Shown: positions 10,633-21,944, counted from the first letter of the stretch. The stretch is 64,000 nucleotides of DNA from Zea mays (GCF_902167145.1 NC_050097.1:143369982-143433981); one strand, 5' to 3'. A program made the numbers and translations. The notes: generated by a model from the letters alone, not told the origin.

Positions 10633-11640
10633 TAAAATGAGATTCTGCTACAGCTTGCGCAACGGCAGCAGCAACCTCAGCACTTTGGGGGTGGCAAACA
10701 GTATTAGTGCCCATCGGCTGCAGCAACTTATCAGGAGTTCCTCAGCACAAAGCCACCACTCTTTACAAGGGCAGAAGATCCACTTGATGCGAACGTATGG
10801 CTCTGAGTGGTGGAATCCAAAGTTCCACTGCTTGCGGGGGCATGTTCCGATGCCGCCAAGACTAGATTTGCCACACAGCAACTTCGTGGACCAGCCAAGA
10901 CATGGTGGGACCATTTCCTTGCTATGCAGCCAATTGATCACATAGTTACTTGGTAGGAATTCAAGACAACCTTCAGGGGACATCATATACCAGTTGGCAT
11001 TATGGACCGCAAGCTTAATGAGTTTATGGCCTTGACTCAAGGGAATCACACAGTGTTGCAATATGCTCAGGCATTCAACGATCTATGTCAGTATGCTGGC
11101 TATCATGCAGATACAGATGAGAAGAAGAGGGACATATTCAGGTGGGGTCTTAGTACCAAGCTCCGAGAGCGCCTCAACACGGTCTAGGCCAACAGTTAGA
11201 ATGAGTTGATTAATTTGGCCATCTCACAAGAAGACTGCATCAAGGCCCATAAAGTCGAAAAGAAGAGGAAGGCACCCATGGCCGGACCCTTTACACAGCC
11301 TCAACGTTTTTTGATCTTGTCGAACATCTAGAGCAGGGGGCCGCAGCAGCAATAGGGAAGATGGGTGATTAGGCCACCTCAGCAGCAAGCACCCAATCGC
11401 CCTCAAGCCCTAGCTCAGAGGAATGTCACCAACCAGCCTCCACAACAGCAGTAGCAGCAATATCGTCAGGGCAATGGCAATAGATGTTTTACTTGTGGCA
11501 ATGTGGGCCACTATGCCAAGGACTACCCTTGGACCCAGCCAAAGCCAGCTAGAGTGCAAATCAGAACCAGGGAAGGAAACAGAAGGTGCAAGTGAGACAA
11601 GGCAGGTTGAACTTCACCACATTGGCTGAACTTCTAGAAG
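10633..11640 (+). pseudogene. Gag of the old gypsy element, downstream block
   Basis: It continues gag after the solo LTR: NEILLQLAQRQQQPQ, then in-frame pieces with the recognisable Gag core (AMQPIDH, FRGHHIPVGIMDRKLNEF, GNHTVLQYAQAFNDL). A TAG at 11185-11187 interrupts the frame. A zinc knuckle at about 11480-11530 reads CFTCGNVGHYAKDYP, where the last Cys of Cys-x2-Cys-x4-His-x4-Cys is replaced by Tyr. Several further stops and frame changes are present. The pattern matches the Gag at 48140-52618, which shows what the intact gene type looks like. Confidence 0.8.
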
Positions 11641-12251
11641 GAGCACCCGTCATGACTGGTACCTTTTCTGTTTTTAATCATCCTGCCATTATTCTATTTG
11701 ATTCTGGTGCATCCCATAGCTTCATTAGTCAGATGTTTAGTGTTAAGTGCCAACTACCATTTTTCCACACAAAGGGGAATTCATGATTGCAACGCCAGGG
11801 GGCAAGATTGCATCTCATCAAATTGTACGACAAGCACCTATAAAGTTGGAACTAAATTATTCAAAACCAACCTCATTATTCTAGGGCTAGAAACTGTGGA
11901 CATTATCTTAGGAACTGATTGGATGACCCAGCACCAAGTTCTGCTAGATATCGCAGCCCGAGCCCTCGAAATACACTCCCCTACTTATGGAGAGCTCATC
12001 TTATATCTTCCCAGCCAAGGTGGCACACATTCTTGTGCTTTCTCCATGATTGAGTCACCCTTGGAAAGGATTCCCGTAGTTTGTGAGTACCTCGATGTCT
12101 TTCTAGATGAATTTCCTAGAATTCCTCCCGACCGAGACATAGAGTTTGCAATAGAATTGCAACCAGGAACCGCTCCGATATCCAAAAGGCGATACAGAAT
12201 GCCACCAGCAGAGTTGGCCGAGTTGAAGAAACAACTACAAGAATTAATAGA
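11641..12251 (+). pseudogene. Protease and RT start of the old gypsy element
   Basis: The aspartic protease motif [16 protein letters not shown] is at about 11690-11740. A frame change follows between about 11780 and 11860. The protease end (VDIILGTDWMTQH), linker and beginning of RT (RRYRMPPAELAELKKQ) are then open to 12251. There the sequence is cut by the small solo LTR. RT resumes at 21945 with DKEFIRPS. Confidence 0.8.
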
Positions 12252-12257
12252 TGTAAC

Positions 12258-13516
12258 TGAAAGGGAACTAGGCTTACACCTGGTTCCTAATTGATTTTGG
12301 TGGTTGAACTGCCCAACACAAATAATTGGACTAACTAGTTTGCTCTAGTGTATAAGTTATACAGGTGCAAAAGGTTCACACTTAGCCAATAAAAAGACCA
12401 AGAATTGGGTTCAACAAAGAGAGCAAGGGATAACCGAAGGCAGCCCTGGTCTGGCGCACCGGACTGTCCGGTGCACCACCGGACAGTGTCCGGTGCACCA
12501 GGGGACTTCACGCTGAACTCTTCACCTTCAGGAAACTCCAGAGGTGCTCCGCTATAATTTACCGGACTGTCCGGTGCCCCAGAGGAGAGCAACTCTGGAA
12601 CTCGCTAGCTTCGGGAATTCGCTCCGCTATAATTCACCGGACTGTCCGGTGAGCCAGCGAAGCAACGGCTATTTCGCGCCAACGGTAACCTGCAGAAGCA
12701 TTAAATGCGCGCCAGAGCGCGCAGAAGTCAGGCACGCGCGAAGTGGCGCACCGGACACCCTACAGTACATGTCCGGTGTGCCACCGGACATCAAGGCGGG
12801 CCCAGCAGTCAGAGCTCCAACGGTCGGAACCCAACGGCCTGGTGACGTGGCTGGCGCACCGGACACTGTCCGGTGTGCACCGGACTGTCCGGTGCGCCAT
12901 GCGACAGACAGCCTCCACCAAATGGCTAGTGTGGTGGTTGGGGTTATAAATACCCCCAACCACCCCACATTCAAGTCATCCAAGTTTTCAACCTTCCAAC
13001 CACTTACAAGAGCTAGGCATTCAATACAAGACACACCCAATTGATCAAATCCTCTCCCAATTCCACAAAAGCTTTAGTGACTAGTGAGAGTGATTTGTTG
13101 TGTTCTTTTGAGCTCTTGCGCTTGGATCACTTTCTTCTTTCTCATTCTTTCTTGAGATCAATACTCACTTGTAACCGAGGCAAGAGACACCAATTGTGTG
13201 GTGGTCCTTGCGGGGAAGTTTTGTTCCCGGTTGATTTGAGAAGAGAAAGCTCACTCGGTCCGAGGGACCGTTTGAGAGAGGGAAGGGGTTGAAAAAGACC
13301 CGGCCTTTGTGGCCTCCTCAACGGGGAGTAGGTTTGCGAGAACCGAACCTCGGTAAAAAAATCCGCGTGTCACACTTCTTATTTGCTTGCGATTTGTTTT
13401 TCACCCTCTCTCGCGGACTCGATTATATTTCTAATGCTAACCCGGCTTGTAGTTGTGATTAACTTTGTAAATTTCAGTTTCGCCCTATTCACCCCCCCCC
13501 CTCTAGGTGACTTTCA
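12258..13516 (+). repeat. 5' LTR of Sirevirus with palindrome array
   Basis: 1259 bp, TGAAAGGG...GACTTTCA. Between about 12450 and 12900 there are about seven palindromes built from CACCGGAC and GTCCGGTG with a short centre. A run of C at about 13491-13500 differs in length from the 3' LTR. Confidence 0.92.
12945..12952 (+). promoter_or_regulatory. TATA box of Sirevirus 5' LTR, inside an inverted repeat
   Basis: TATAAATA is flanked by GGTTGGGG on the left and CCCCAACC on the right, so the TATA box lies in the loop of an inverted repeat. The same arrangement occurs at 21072-21079 in the 3' LTR. Confidence 0.7.
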
Positions 13517-13518
13517 AT

Positions 13519-13530
13519 TGGTATCAGAGC
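13519..13530 (+). other. Primer binding site of the Sirevirus
   Basis: TGGTATCAGAGC two bases after the 5' LTR. It is a perfect match to the usual site for plant initiator tRNA-Met. Confidence 0.9.
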
Positions 13531-13564
13531 CCGGTGCTTCATTAGAGCCTAACCGCTCAAAGTG

Positions 13565-16201
13565 ATGTCGGGAGAACACGCCAAGAAGGAGATGGAGACC
13601 GGCGACAAGCCCGCTACAAGCCACGGGAAAGCTTCATCGGGAGAGTCCCGCAACAAAGGGAAGGGGAAGGAGAAGAAACCCTCTTCCCAGAAGTCGCATC
13701 GGAGTTGGGACAAGAAAAAGAAGATGAGGAAGGTGGTCTACTACGAGACCTACACCTCATCGCCATCTACCTCCGGCTCCGACGCGCCCTCCGTAACTTC
13801 TAAGCGCCATGAGCGCAAGAAGTTTAGTAAGATCCCCTTACACTATCCTCGTACTTCTAGACATACTCCATTACTTTCCGTTCCATTAGGCAAACCGCCA
13901 ACCTTTGACGGTGAAGATTATGCTAGGTGGAGTGATTTAATGAAATATCACCTAACCTCACTCCACAAAAGTATATGGAATGTTGTTGAGTTTGGAGCAC
14001 AGGTATCTTCCATAGGGGATGAGGATTATGATGAGGACGAAGTAGCCCAAATCAAGCACTTCAACTCCCAAGCCACAACCATACTCCTCGCCTCTCTAAG
14101 TAGGGAGGAGTACAACAAGGTGCAAGGATTAAAGAGCGCCAAGGAAGTTTGGGACGTGCTCAAGACCGCGCACGAGGGTGATGAACTCACCAAGATCACC
14201 AAGCGGGAAACGATCGAGGGGGAGCTCGGTCGCTTCCGTCTACGCCAAGGGGAGGAGCCACAAGACATGTACAACCGGCTCAAAACCTTGGTGAATCAAG
14301 TGCGCAACCTCGGGAGCAAAAAGTGGGATGACCACTAGGTGGTTAAGGTTATTCTAAGATCTCTTATTTTCCTTAACCCTACTCAAGTACAATTAATTCG
14401 TGGCAATCCTAGATACACACTAATGACTCCCGAGGAAGTAATCGGGAATTTTGTGAGCTTTGAGTTTATGATCAAGGGCTCACGGAAGATCAACGAGCTT
14501 GACGGTCCCTCCACGTCCGAAGCACAACCGGTCGCATTTAAGGCAACGGAGGAGAAGAAGGAGGAGTCTACACCAAGTAGAACACCCATCGACGCCTCCA
14601 AGCTGGACAATGAGGAAATGGCGCTTGTCATCAAAAGCTTCCGCCAAATCCTCAAACAAAGGAGGGGGAAGGACTACAAACCCCGCTCCAAGAAGGTTTG
14701 CTACAAGTGTGGTAAGCCCGGTCACTTTATAGCAAAATGTCCTATCTCTAGTGACAGTGACAGGGGTGACGACAAGAAGGGGAGAAGAAAGGAGAAGAAG
14801 AGGTACTACAAGAAGAAGGGCGGCGATGCCCATGTTTGTCGCGAGTGGGACTCCGACGAAAGCTCTAGCGACTCCTCCTCCGACGAGGACGCCGCCAACA
14901 TCGCCGTCACCAATGGACTTCTCTTCCCCAACGTCGGCCACAAGTGCCTCATGGCAAAGGACGGCAAAAAGAAAAAGGTTAAATCTAAATCCTCCACTAG
15001 ATATGAATCCTCTAGCGATGATAATGCTAGTGATGAGGAAGATAATTTGCGTACTCTTTTTGCCAACTTAAACATGCAACAAAAAGAGAAATTAAATGAA
15101 TTAATTAGTGCCATCCATGAGAAGGATGATCTCTTAGACTCCCAAGAGGACTTCCTAATCAAGGAAAACAAAAAGCATTTTAAAGTTAAAAATGCTTATG
15201 CTCTAGAAGTTGAAAAATGTGAAAAATTATCTAGTGAGCTTAGCACTTGCCATGAGACTATAGACAACCTTAAAAATGAGAATGCTAATTTGTTAGCTAA
15301 GGTTGATTCCATTGCTTGTAATGTTTCAATTCCCAATCTTAGAAATGATAATGATGATTTGCTTGCTAAGATTGAAGAATTGAACATTTCTCTTGCTAGC
15401 CTTAGAGATGAAAATAAAAAATTGCTTGCTAAGACTAAAGATTTTGATGTTTGCAATGCTACCATTTCCGACCTTAGAAGTAAAAATGACATATTGCATG
15501 CTAAGGTTGTAGAATTAAAATCTTGCAAACCATCTACATCTACCGTTGAGCACACTACTATTTGCACTAGATGTAGAGATGTTAACATTGATGCTATTCA
15601 TGATCACATGGCTTTAATTAAACAACAAAATGATCATATAGCAAAGTTAGATGTTAAAATTGCCGAGCATGACTTAGAAAACGAAAAGTTTAAATTTGCT
15701 AGAAGCATGCTTTATAGAGGGAGACGCCCTGGCATTAAGGATGGCATTGGCTTCCAACAGGGAGGCAATGTCAAACTTAATGCCCCTCCTAAGAAATTGT
15801 CTAACTTTGTTAAGGGCAAGGCTCCCATGCCTCAAGATAACGAGGGTTACATTTTGTACCCTGCCGGTTATCCTGAGAGCAAAATTAGGAAAATTCATTC
15901 TAGGAAGTCTCGCTCTGGCTCTAATCATGCTTTTATGTATAAGGGTGAGACATCTAGTTCTAGGCAACCAACCCATGCTAAGTTGCCTAAGAAGAAGACT
16001 CCTAGTGCATCAAATAAACATAGCATTTCATTTAAAACTTTTGATGCATCTTATGTGTTGACTAACAAATCCGGCAAGGTAGTTGCCAAGTATGTTGGGG
16101 GCAAGCACAAGGGGTCAAAGACTTGTGTTTGGGTACCCAAAGTTCTTGTGTCTAATGCCAAAGGACCAAAAACCATTTGGGTACCTAAAGTCAAGAACTA
16201 A
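13565..16201 (+). pseudogene. Sirevirus gag (Gag with zinc knuckle and long coiled coil)
   Basis: Starts at ATG 13565, 35 bases after the PBS. The N-terminus is Lys/Ser rich (KGKGKEKKPSSQKSH) with the VVYYET motif. The Gag core follows (LSVPLGKPPTFDGEDYARW; SAKEVWDVLKTAHEGDE). TAG at 14336-14338 interrupts it after KKWDDH, and the same frame continues to 16201. The downstream part holds a CCHC knuckle (VCYKCGKPGHFIAKCP, about 14694-14744), acidic/serine tracts, and coiled-coil repeats of DLRN/NLLAK type over about 15050-15700. Length near 880 codons is typical of Sireviruses. The frame ends in TAA at 16199-16201 just before protease. A stop or frame change at this gag-pol border is common in the genus, so this one may be natural rather than damage. 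Confidence 0.88.
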
Positions 16202-17860
16202 AATTGTTTTATAGGTTTATGCATCCGGGGCTCAAGTTGGATCATCGACAGCGGGTGCACAAACCACATGATAGGGGAGAAGAAAATGTTCTCCTCCTAT
16301 GAGAAAAACCAAGATCCCCAACGAGCTATCACATTCGGGGATGGAAATCAAGGTTTGGTCAAAGGATTGGGTAAAATTGCTATATCTCCTGACCATTCAA
16401 CTTCCAATGTTTTTCTTGTAGATTCCTTAGATTACAATTTGCTTTCCGTTTCGCAATTATGTCAAATGGGCTACAACTGTCTTTTTACTGATGTAGGTGT
16501 CACTGTCTTTAGAAGAAGTGATGATTCAATAGCATTTAAGGGAGTGTTAGAGGGTCAGCTATACTTGGTAGATTTTGATAGAGCTGAACTCGACACTTGC
16601 TTAATTGCTAAGACTAACATGGGTTGGCTCTGGCACCGCCGACTAGCCCATGTTGGGATGAAGAATCTTCACAAGCTTCTAAAGGGGAGCACATTTTAGG
16701 ATTAACAAATGTTCATTTTGAGAAAGACAGGATTTGTAGCGCATGCCAAGCAGGGAAGCAAGTTGGTGCTCATCATCCACACAAGAACATCATGACGACC
16801 GATAGGCCACTGGAGCTCCTACACATGGATCTATTCGGCCCGATTGCTTACATAAGCATCGGCGGGAGTAAGTACTGTCTAGTTATCGTGGATGATTATT
16901 CTCGCTTCACTTGGGTGTTCTTTTTATAGGAAAAATCTCACACCCAAGAGACCTTAAAGGTATTCTTGAGACGGGCTCAAAATGAGTTCGGCTTAAGGAT
17001 CAAGAAAATAAGAAGCGACAACAGGACGGAGTTCAAGAACTCACAAATTGAAGGCTTCCTTGAGGAGGAGGGAATCAAGCATGAGTTCTCTTCTCCCTAC
17101 ACGCCACAACAAAATGGCGTAGTGGAGAGGAAGAATCGAACTCTATTGGACATGGCTAGAACCATGCTTGATGAGTACAAGACTTCGGATCGATTTTGGG
17201 CCGAGGCGGTCAACACCGCCTGCTACGCCATCAACCGGTTGTATCTACACCGAATCCTCAAGAAGACATCATATGAACTCCTAACCGGTAAAAAGCCCAA
17301 CATTTCATATTTTAGAGTCTTTGGTAGCAAATACTTTATACTTGTCAAAAGAGGTAGAAAATCTAAATTTGCTCCTAAGGCTGTAGAAGGCTTTTTACTA
17401 GGATATGATTCAAACACAAGGGCATATAGAGTCTTTAACAAGTCCTCCGGACAAGTTGAAGTTTCTTGTGACATTGTGTTTGATGAGACTAACGGCTCTC
17501 AAGTAGAGCAAGTTGATCTTGATGAGATAGGTGATGAAGAGGCTTCGTGCATCACGCTAAGGAACATGTCCATTGGGGATGTGTGTCCTAAGGAATCCGA
17601 AGAGCCTCCAAATGCACAAGATCAACCATCCTCCTCCACGCAAGCATCTCCACCAACTCAAAATGAGGATGAGGCTCAAGTCGATGAAGGAGAAGATCAA
17701 GCAAATGAGCCACCTCAAGATGACGACAATGATCAAGGGGGAGATGCAAATGATCAAGACAAGGAGGATGAAGAACCAAGGCCGCCACACCCAAGAGTCC
17801 ACCAAGCAATCCAACGAGATCACCCCGTCGACACCATCCTCGGCGACATACACAAGGGGG
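16202..17860 (+). pseudogene. Sirevirus protease and integrase region
   Basis: The frame of gag continues past TAA into protease (WIIDSGCTNHMIG, about 16240-16275), then the pre-integrase zinc-binding region (LWHRRLAHVGMKNLHKLLKG). A one-base frameshift near 16684-16690 moves the coding sequence to another frame (CSACQAGKQVGAHH, LLHMDLFGP). TAG at 16927-16929 then interrupts it. The integrase core continues ([23 protein letters not shown], with the catalytic Glu in VVERKNRT). A low-complexity acidic linker follows (about 17640-17790). Integrase would join element cDNA to host DNA. This copy cannot make it intact. Confidence 0.87.
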
Positions 17861-18828
17861 TAACCACTAGATCTCGTGTTGCACATTTTTGTGAGCATTA
17901 CTCTTTTGTTTCCTCTATTGAGCCACATAGGATAGAGGAAGCCCTTCAAGATTCGGATTGGGTGGTGGCGATGCAAGAGGAGCTCAACAATTTCACTAGG
18001 AATGAGGTATGTCATTTGGTTCCACGTCCTAATCAAAATGTTGTAGGAACCAAGTGGGTTTTCCGCAACAAGCAAGATGAGCATGGTGTGGTGACAAGGA
18101 ACAAAGCCCGACTTGTGGCCAAGGGATACTCCCAAGTCGAAGGTTTGGATTTCGGTGAAACCTATGCACCCGTAGCTAGGCTTGAGTCAATTCGTATATT
18201 ATTGGCCTATGCTACTTACCATGGCTTCAAGCTTTATCAAATGGACGTGAAGTGTGCCTTCCTCAATGGACCTATCAAAGAAGAGGTCTATGTTGAGCAA
18301 CCTCCCGGCTTTGAAGATAGTGAGTACCCTAACCATGTCTATAAACTCTCTAAGGCGCTTTATGGGCTCAAGCAAGCCCCAAGAGCATGGTATGAATGCC
18401 TTAGAGATTTTCTTATCACTAATGGATTCAAAGTCGGAAAAGCCGATCCTACTCTCTTCACTAAAACTCTTGAAAATGACTTGTTTGTATGCCAAATTTA
18501 TGTTGATGATATTATATTTGGGTCTACTAATGAGTCTACATGTGAAGAATTTAGTAGGATCATGACACAAAAATTCGAGATGTCTATGATGGGGGAGTTG
18601 AAGTACTTCTTAAGATTTCAAGTGAAGCAACTCCAAGAGGGCACCTTCATTAGCCAAACGAAGTATACGCAAGACATTCTAAGCAAGTTTGGGATGAAGG
18701 ATGCCAAACCCATCAAGACACCCATGGGAACCAATGGGCATCTCGACCTCGACGAAGGAGGTAAATCCATCGATCAAAAGGAATACCGGTCGATGATTGG
18801 CTCTTTGCTATACTTATGTGCATCTTGA
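17861..18828 (+). pseudogene. Sirevirus reverse transcriptase
   Basis: Open in the frame that began at 16930. Recognisable Ty1/copia RT blocks: [57 protein letters not shown] and the catalytic [10 protein letters not shown] at about 18500-18530. It ends in TGA at 18826-18828 immediately before PDIMLSV, where the family has a CGA/CGG Arg codon. That is consistent with a C-to-T change at a CpG. Confidence 0.88.
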
Positions 18829-19455
18829 CCGGATATTATGCTTTCCGTATGCATGTGTGCAAGATTCCAAGCCGACCCTAAGGAAGCTCACCTTACGGCC
18901 GTAAAATGAATCTTGAGATATTTAGTTTATACTCCTAAGTTTGGGCTTTGGTATCCTAGGGGATCCACATTTGATTTGATTGGTTATTCGGATGCCGATT
19001 GGGCGGGCTGTAAAATTAATAGAAAGAGCACATCGGGGACTTGCCAGCTCTTGGGAAGATCCTTGGTGTCTTGGGCTTCAAAGAAGCAAAATTCCGTAGC
19101 TCTTTCTACCGCAGAAGCCGAGTACATTGCCGCAGGCCATTGTTGCGCGCAACTACTTTGGATGAGGCAAACTCTTAGGGACTACGGTTACAAATTAACC
19201 AAAGTTCCTCTTCTATGTGATAATGAGAGTGCAATCCGCATGGCGGACAATCCCGTTGAGCATAGCCGCACTAAACACATAGCCATTCGGTATCACTTTT
19301 TAAGGGATCACCAACAAAAGGGAGATATCGAGATTTCATACATTAATACTAAAGATCAATTAGCTGATATCTTTACCAAGCCTCTTGATGAACAAACCTT
19401 TAATAAACTTAGGCATGAGCTAAATATTCTTGATTCTAGGAACTTCTTTTGTTGA
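18829..19455 (+). pseudogene. Sirevirus RNase H
   Basis: Continues the RT frame after the TGA. A second TGA is at 18907-18909, in another CGA-type position. The domain is then open to 19455: GYSDADWAGC, RKSTSGTCQLLG, ALSTAEAEYIAAG, LLCDNESAIRMA and HTRTKH-type ending HSRTKHIAIRYHFL. The catalytic acidic residues Asp, Glu and Asp of the copia RNase H pattern are visible. It would remove the RNA strand during reverse transcription. Confidence 0.88.
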
Positions 19456-20322
19456 TTTGCACACATAGCTCAGTCATATACCTTTGATCATGTCTCTTTC
19501 ATATGCTATGACTAATGTGTTTTCAAGTCTATTTCAAACCAAGTCATAGGTATATTGAAAGGGAATTGGAGTCTTCGGCGAAGACAAAGGCTTCCACTCC
19601 GTAACTCATCCTTCGTCGTCGCTCCGGGCAACTCTCCATCTTTGGGGGAGAGAGCCTGAGTCCAAAGCAAAAGGACTCCGCCTTTGGTATAATCTTCACT
19701 CATATTTTATTTGCCAAAGGGAATAAAGTAATTTCAAGGGCTCTAATAATTCCATTTTTGGCGATTTATGCCAAAGGGGGACAGAGCATGAGCCCAAAGC
19801 AAAAGGACCGCACCACCACCAACTTAAAATTGTGGTTTTTCAATTGGCACTAATTTTAGAAAGAATTTTTCAATTGGTATGATTTTCAAATTTGGTATCT
19901 TCTTGTCTTCAAAAGGGGAGAGAGTAGTAATTTCAAAATCAATATATCAAAACCCTCTTGAACACTAAGAGGAGGATTTCATCTAGGGGGAGTTTTGTTT
20001 AGTCAAAGGAAAAGCATTTGAAACAGGAGGAGAAAATTTCAAAACTTGAAAATGCTTCGCAAAATCTTATTCATTTACCTTTGACTATTTGCAAAAGAAC
20101 TTTGAAAAGGATTTACAAAAGAATTTGCAAAAACAAAACAAGTGGTGCAAGCGTGGTCCAAAATGTTAAAAATAAAAGAAACAATCCAAGCATATCTTAT
20201 AAGTATTTATATTGGCTCAATTCCAAGCAACCTATGCACTTACATTATGCAAACTAGTTCAATTATACACTTCTATACTTGCTTTGGTTTGTGTTGGCAT
20301 CAATCACCAAAAAGGGGGAGAT
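19456..20322 (+). other. Sirevirus 3' non-coding region with repeated purine tracts
   Basis: No ORF of envelope type is present. At least four purine-tract-like motifs occur before the true one: TTTGGGGGAGAGAG (about 19639), CCAAAGGGGGACAGAG (about 19771), AAAAGGGGAGAGAG (about 19911) and CTAGGGGGAG (about 19983). Repetition of PPT-like motifs here is a known Sirevirus feature. Confidence 0.75.
20309..20322 (+). other. Polypurine tract of the Sirevirus
   Basis: AAAAAGGGGGAGAT directly abuts the 3' LTR start TGAAAGGG at 20323. Confidence 0.85.
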
Positions 20323-21639
20323 TGAAAGGGAACTAGGCTTACACCTAGTTCCTAATTGATTTTGGTGGTTGAACTGCCCAACACAAATAATTGGACTAAC
20401 TAGTTTGCTCTAGTGTATAAGTTATACAGGTGCAAAAGGTTCACACTTAGCCAATAAAAAGACCAAGAATTGGGTTCAACAAAGAGAGCAAGGGATAACC
20501 GAAGGCAGCCCTGGTCTGGCGCACCGGACTGTCCGGTGCACCACCGGACAGTATCCGGTGCACCACCGGACAGTGTCCGGTGCACCAGGGGACTTCACGC
20601 TGAACTCTTCACCTTCAGGAAAATCCAGAGGCGCTCCGCTATAATTCACCGGACTGTCCGGTGTACACCGGACAGTGTCCGGTGCCCTAGAGGAGAGCAA
20701 CTCTGGAACTCGCCAGCTTCGGGAATTTGCTCCGCTATAATTCACCGGACATGTCCGGTGTACACCGGACTGTCCGGTGAGCCAGCGGAGCAACGGCTAC
20801 TTCGCGCCAACGGTAACCTGCAGAAGCATTAAATGCGCGCCAGAGCGCGCAGAAGTCAGGCACGCGCGAAGTGGCGCACCGGACACCCTACAGTACATGT
20901 CCGGTGTGCCACCGACATCAAGGCGGGCCCAGCAATCAGAGCTCCAACGGTCGGAACCCAACGGCCTGGTGACGTGGCTGGCGCACCGGACACTGTCCGG
21001 TGTGCACCAGACTGTCCGGTGCGCCATGCGACAGACAACCTCCACCAAACGGCTAGTGTGGTGGTTGGGGTTATAAATACCCCCAACCACCCCACATTCA
21101 AGTCATCCAAGTTTTCAACCTTCCAACCACTTACAAGAGCTAGGCATTCAATACAAGACACACCCAATTGATCAAATCCTCTCCCAATTCCACAAAAGCT
21201 TTAGTGACTAGTGAGAGTGATTTGTTGTGTTCTTTTGAGCTCTTGCGCTTGGATCGCTTTCTTCTTTCTCATTCTTTCTTGAGATCAATACTCACTTGTA
21301 ACCGAGGCAAGAGACACCAATTGTGTGGTGGTCCTTGCGGGGAGGTTTTGTTCCCGGTTGATTTGAGAAGAGAAAGCTCACTCGGTCCGAGGGACCGTTT
21401 GAGAGAGGGAAGGGGTTGAAAAAGACCCGGCCTTTGTGGCCTCCTCAACGGGGAGTAGGTTTGCGAGAACCGAACCTCGGTAAAACAAATCCGCGTGTCA
21501 CACTTCTTATTTGCTTGCGATTTGTTTTTCACCCTCTCTCGCAGACTCGATTATATTTCTAACGCTAACCCGACTTGTAGTTGTGATTAACTTTGTAAAT
21601 TTTAGTTTCGCCCTATTCACCCCCTTTAGGCGACTTTCA
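20323..21639 (+). repeat. 3' LTR of the Sirevirus
   Basis: 1317 bp, 58 bp longer than the 5' LTR. The extra length lies largely in additional CACCGGAC/GTCCGGTG palindromes at about 20540-20585, 20650-20690 and 20745-20780. TATA box at 21072-21079. Confidence 0.92.
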
Positions 21640-21944
21640 GTAACACCTCGTCCAATCCCTGGATCGGTGGTACTTACTCCTGGCAGCTCTCTAGGATCAT
21701 ATATATTGTCCACACAGACCAACACGGGTCTTTTGTGCACACTTTGTCCGCACTCATGCGCACCCGAGAAAACTTCCTCGTTGGTCACGCATCCTAAATT
21801 GCTCTAAGCCAAGCACACTTAACTTGGAGGTTCTTTCAAGATAGGCTTCCGAAAAAGAAGATGCACCTTGTTGAAATAGTTATTCTATTAATTCTATTAA
21901 GCCTTGGGCCAGGATATCACCATCCCAGGGGCCAGGAAATCACA

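Larger units (their letters stand above)
12258..21639 (+). mobile_element. Full-length 9.4-kb Sirevirus-type Ty1/copia retrotransposon
   Basis: LTRs at 12258-13516 and 20323-21639 are flanked by exact GTAAC duplications (12253-12257 and 21640-21644). The PBS follows the 5' LTR and a purine tract precedes the 3' LTR. Domain order gag, protease, integrase, RT, RNase H is Ty1/copia. A long lysine-rich and coiled-coil Gag, palindrome-packed LTRs and repeated purine tracts before the 3' LTR are the hallmarks of plant Sireviruses such as maize Opie and Ji (family name inferred). It is inactive: at least four nonsense codons and one frameshift break the coding region. Confidence 0.93.
12252..21944. 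mobile_element. Small (about 0.3 kb) LTR-like insertion, itself split by a Sirevirus
   Basis: Removing the Sirevirus and one GTAAC copy joins 12252-12257 (TGTAAC) to 21645-21944. The result is about a 306-bp segment that starts TGTAACACCTCGTCC and ends GAAATCACA, i.e. TG...CA. It lies exactly between the codons for QELID and LDKEF in the RT of the old gypsy. Its ends and lack of coding suggest a solo LTR. Candidate duplications ATAGA (12247-12251) and CTGGA (21945-21949) match only in part, so identity as a solo LTR is inferred, and orientation is unproven. Confidence 0.55.

Noticed and set aside
12544..13044. 166-codon ORF over the Sirevirus LTR
   Set aside because: Composed of palindrome units translated in frame. 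Similar ORFs appear in all frames and on both strands in this GC-rich array.
19456..20322. Envelope-like gene downstream of Sirevirus pol
   Set aside because: No ORF over 80 codons and no signal or membrane segment. The stretch holds only repeated purine tracts.
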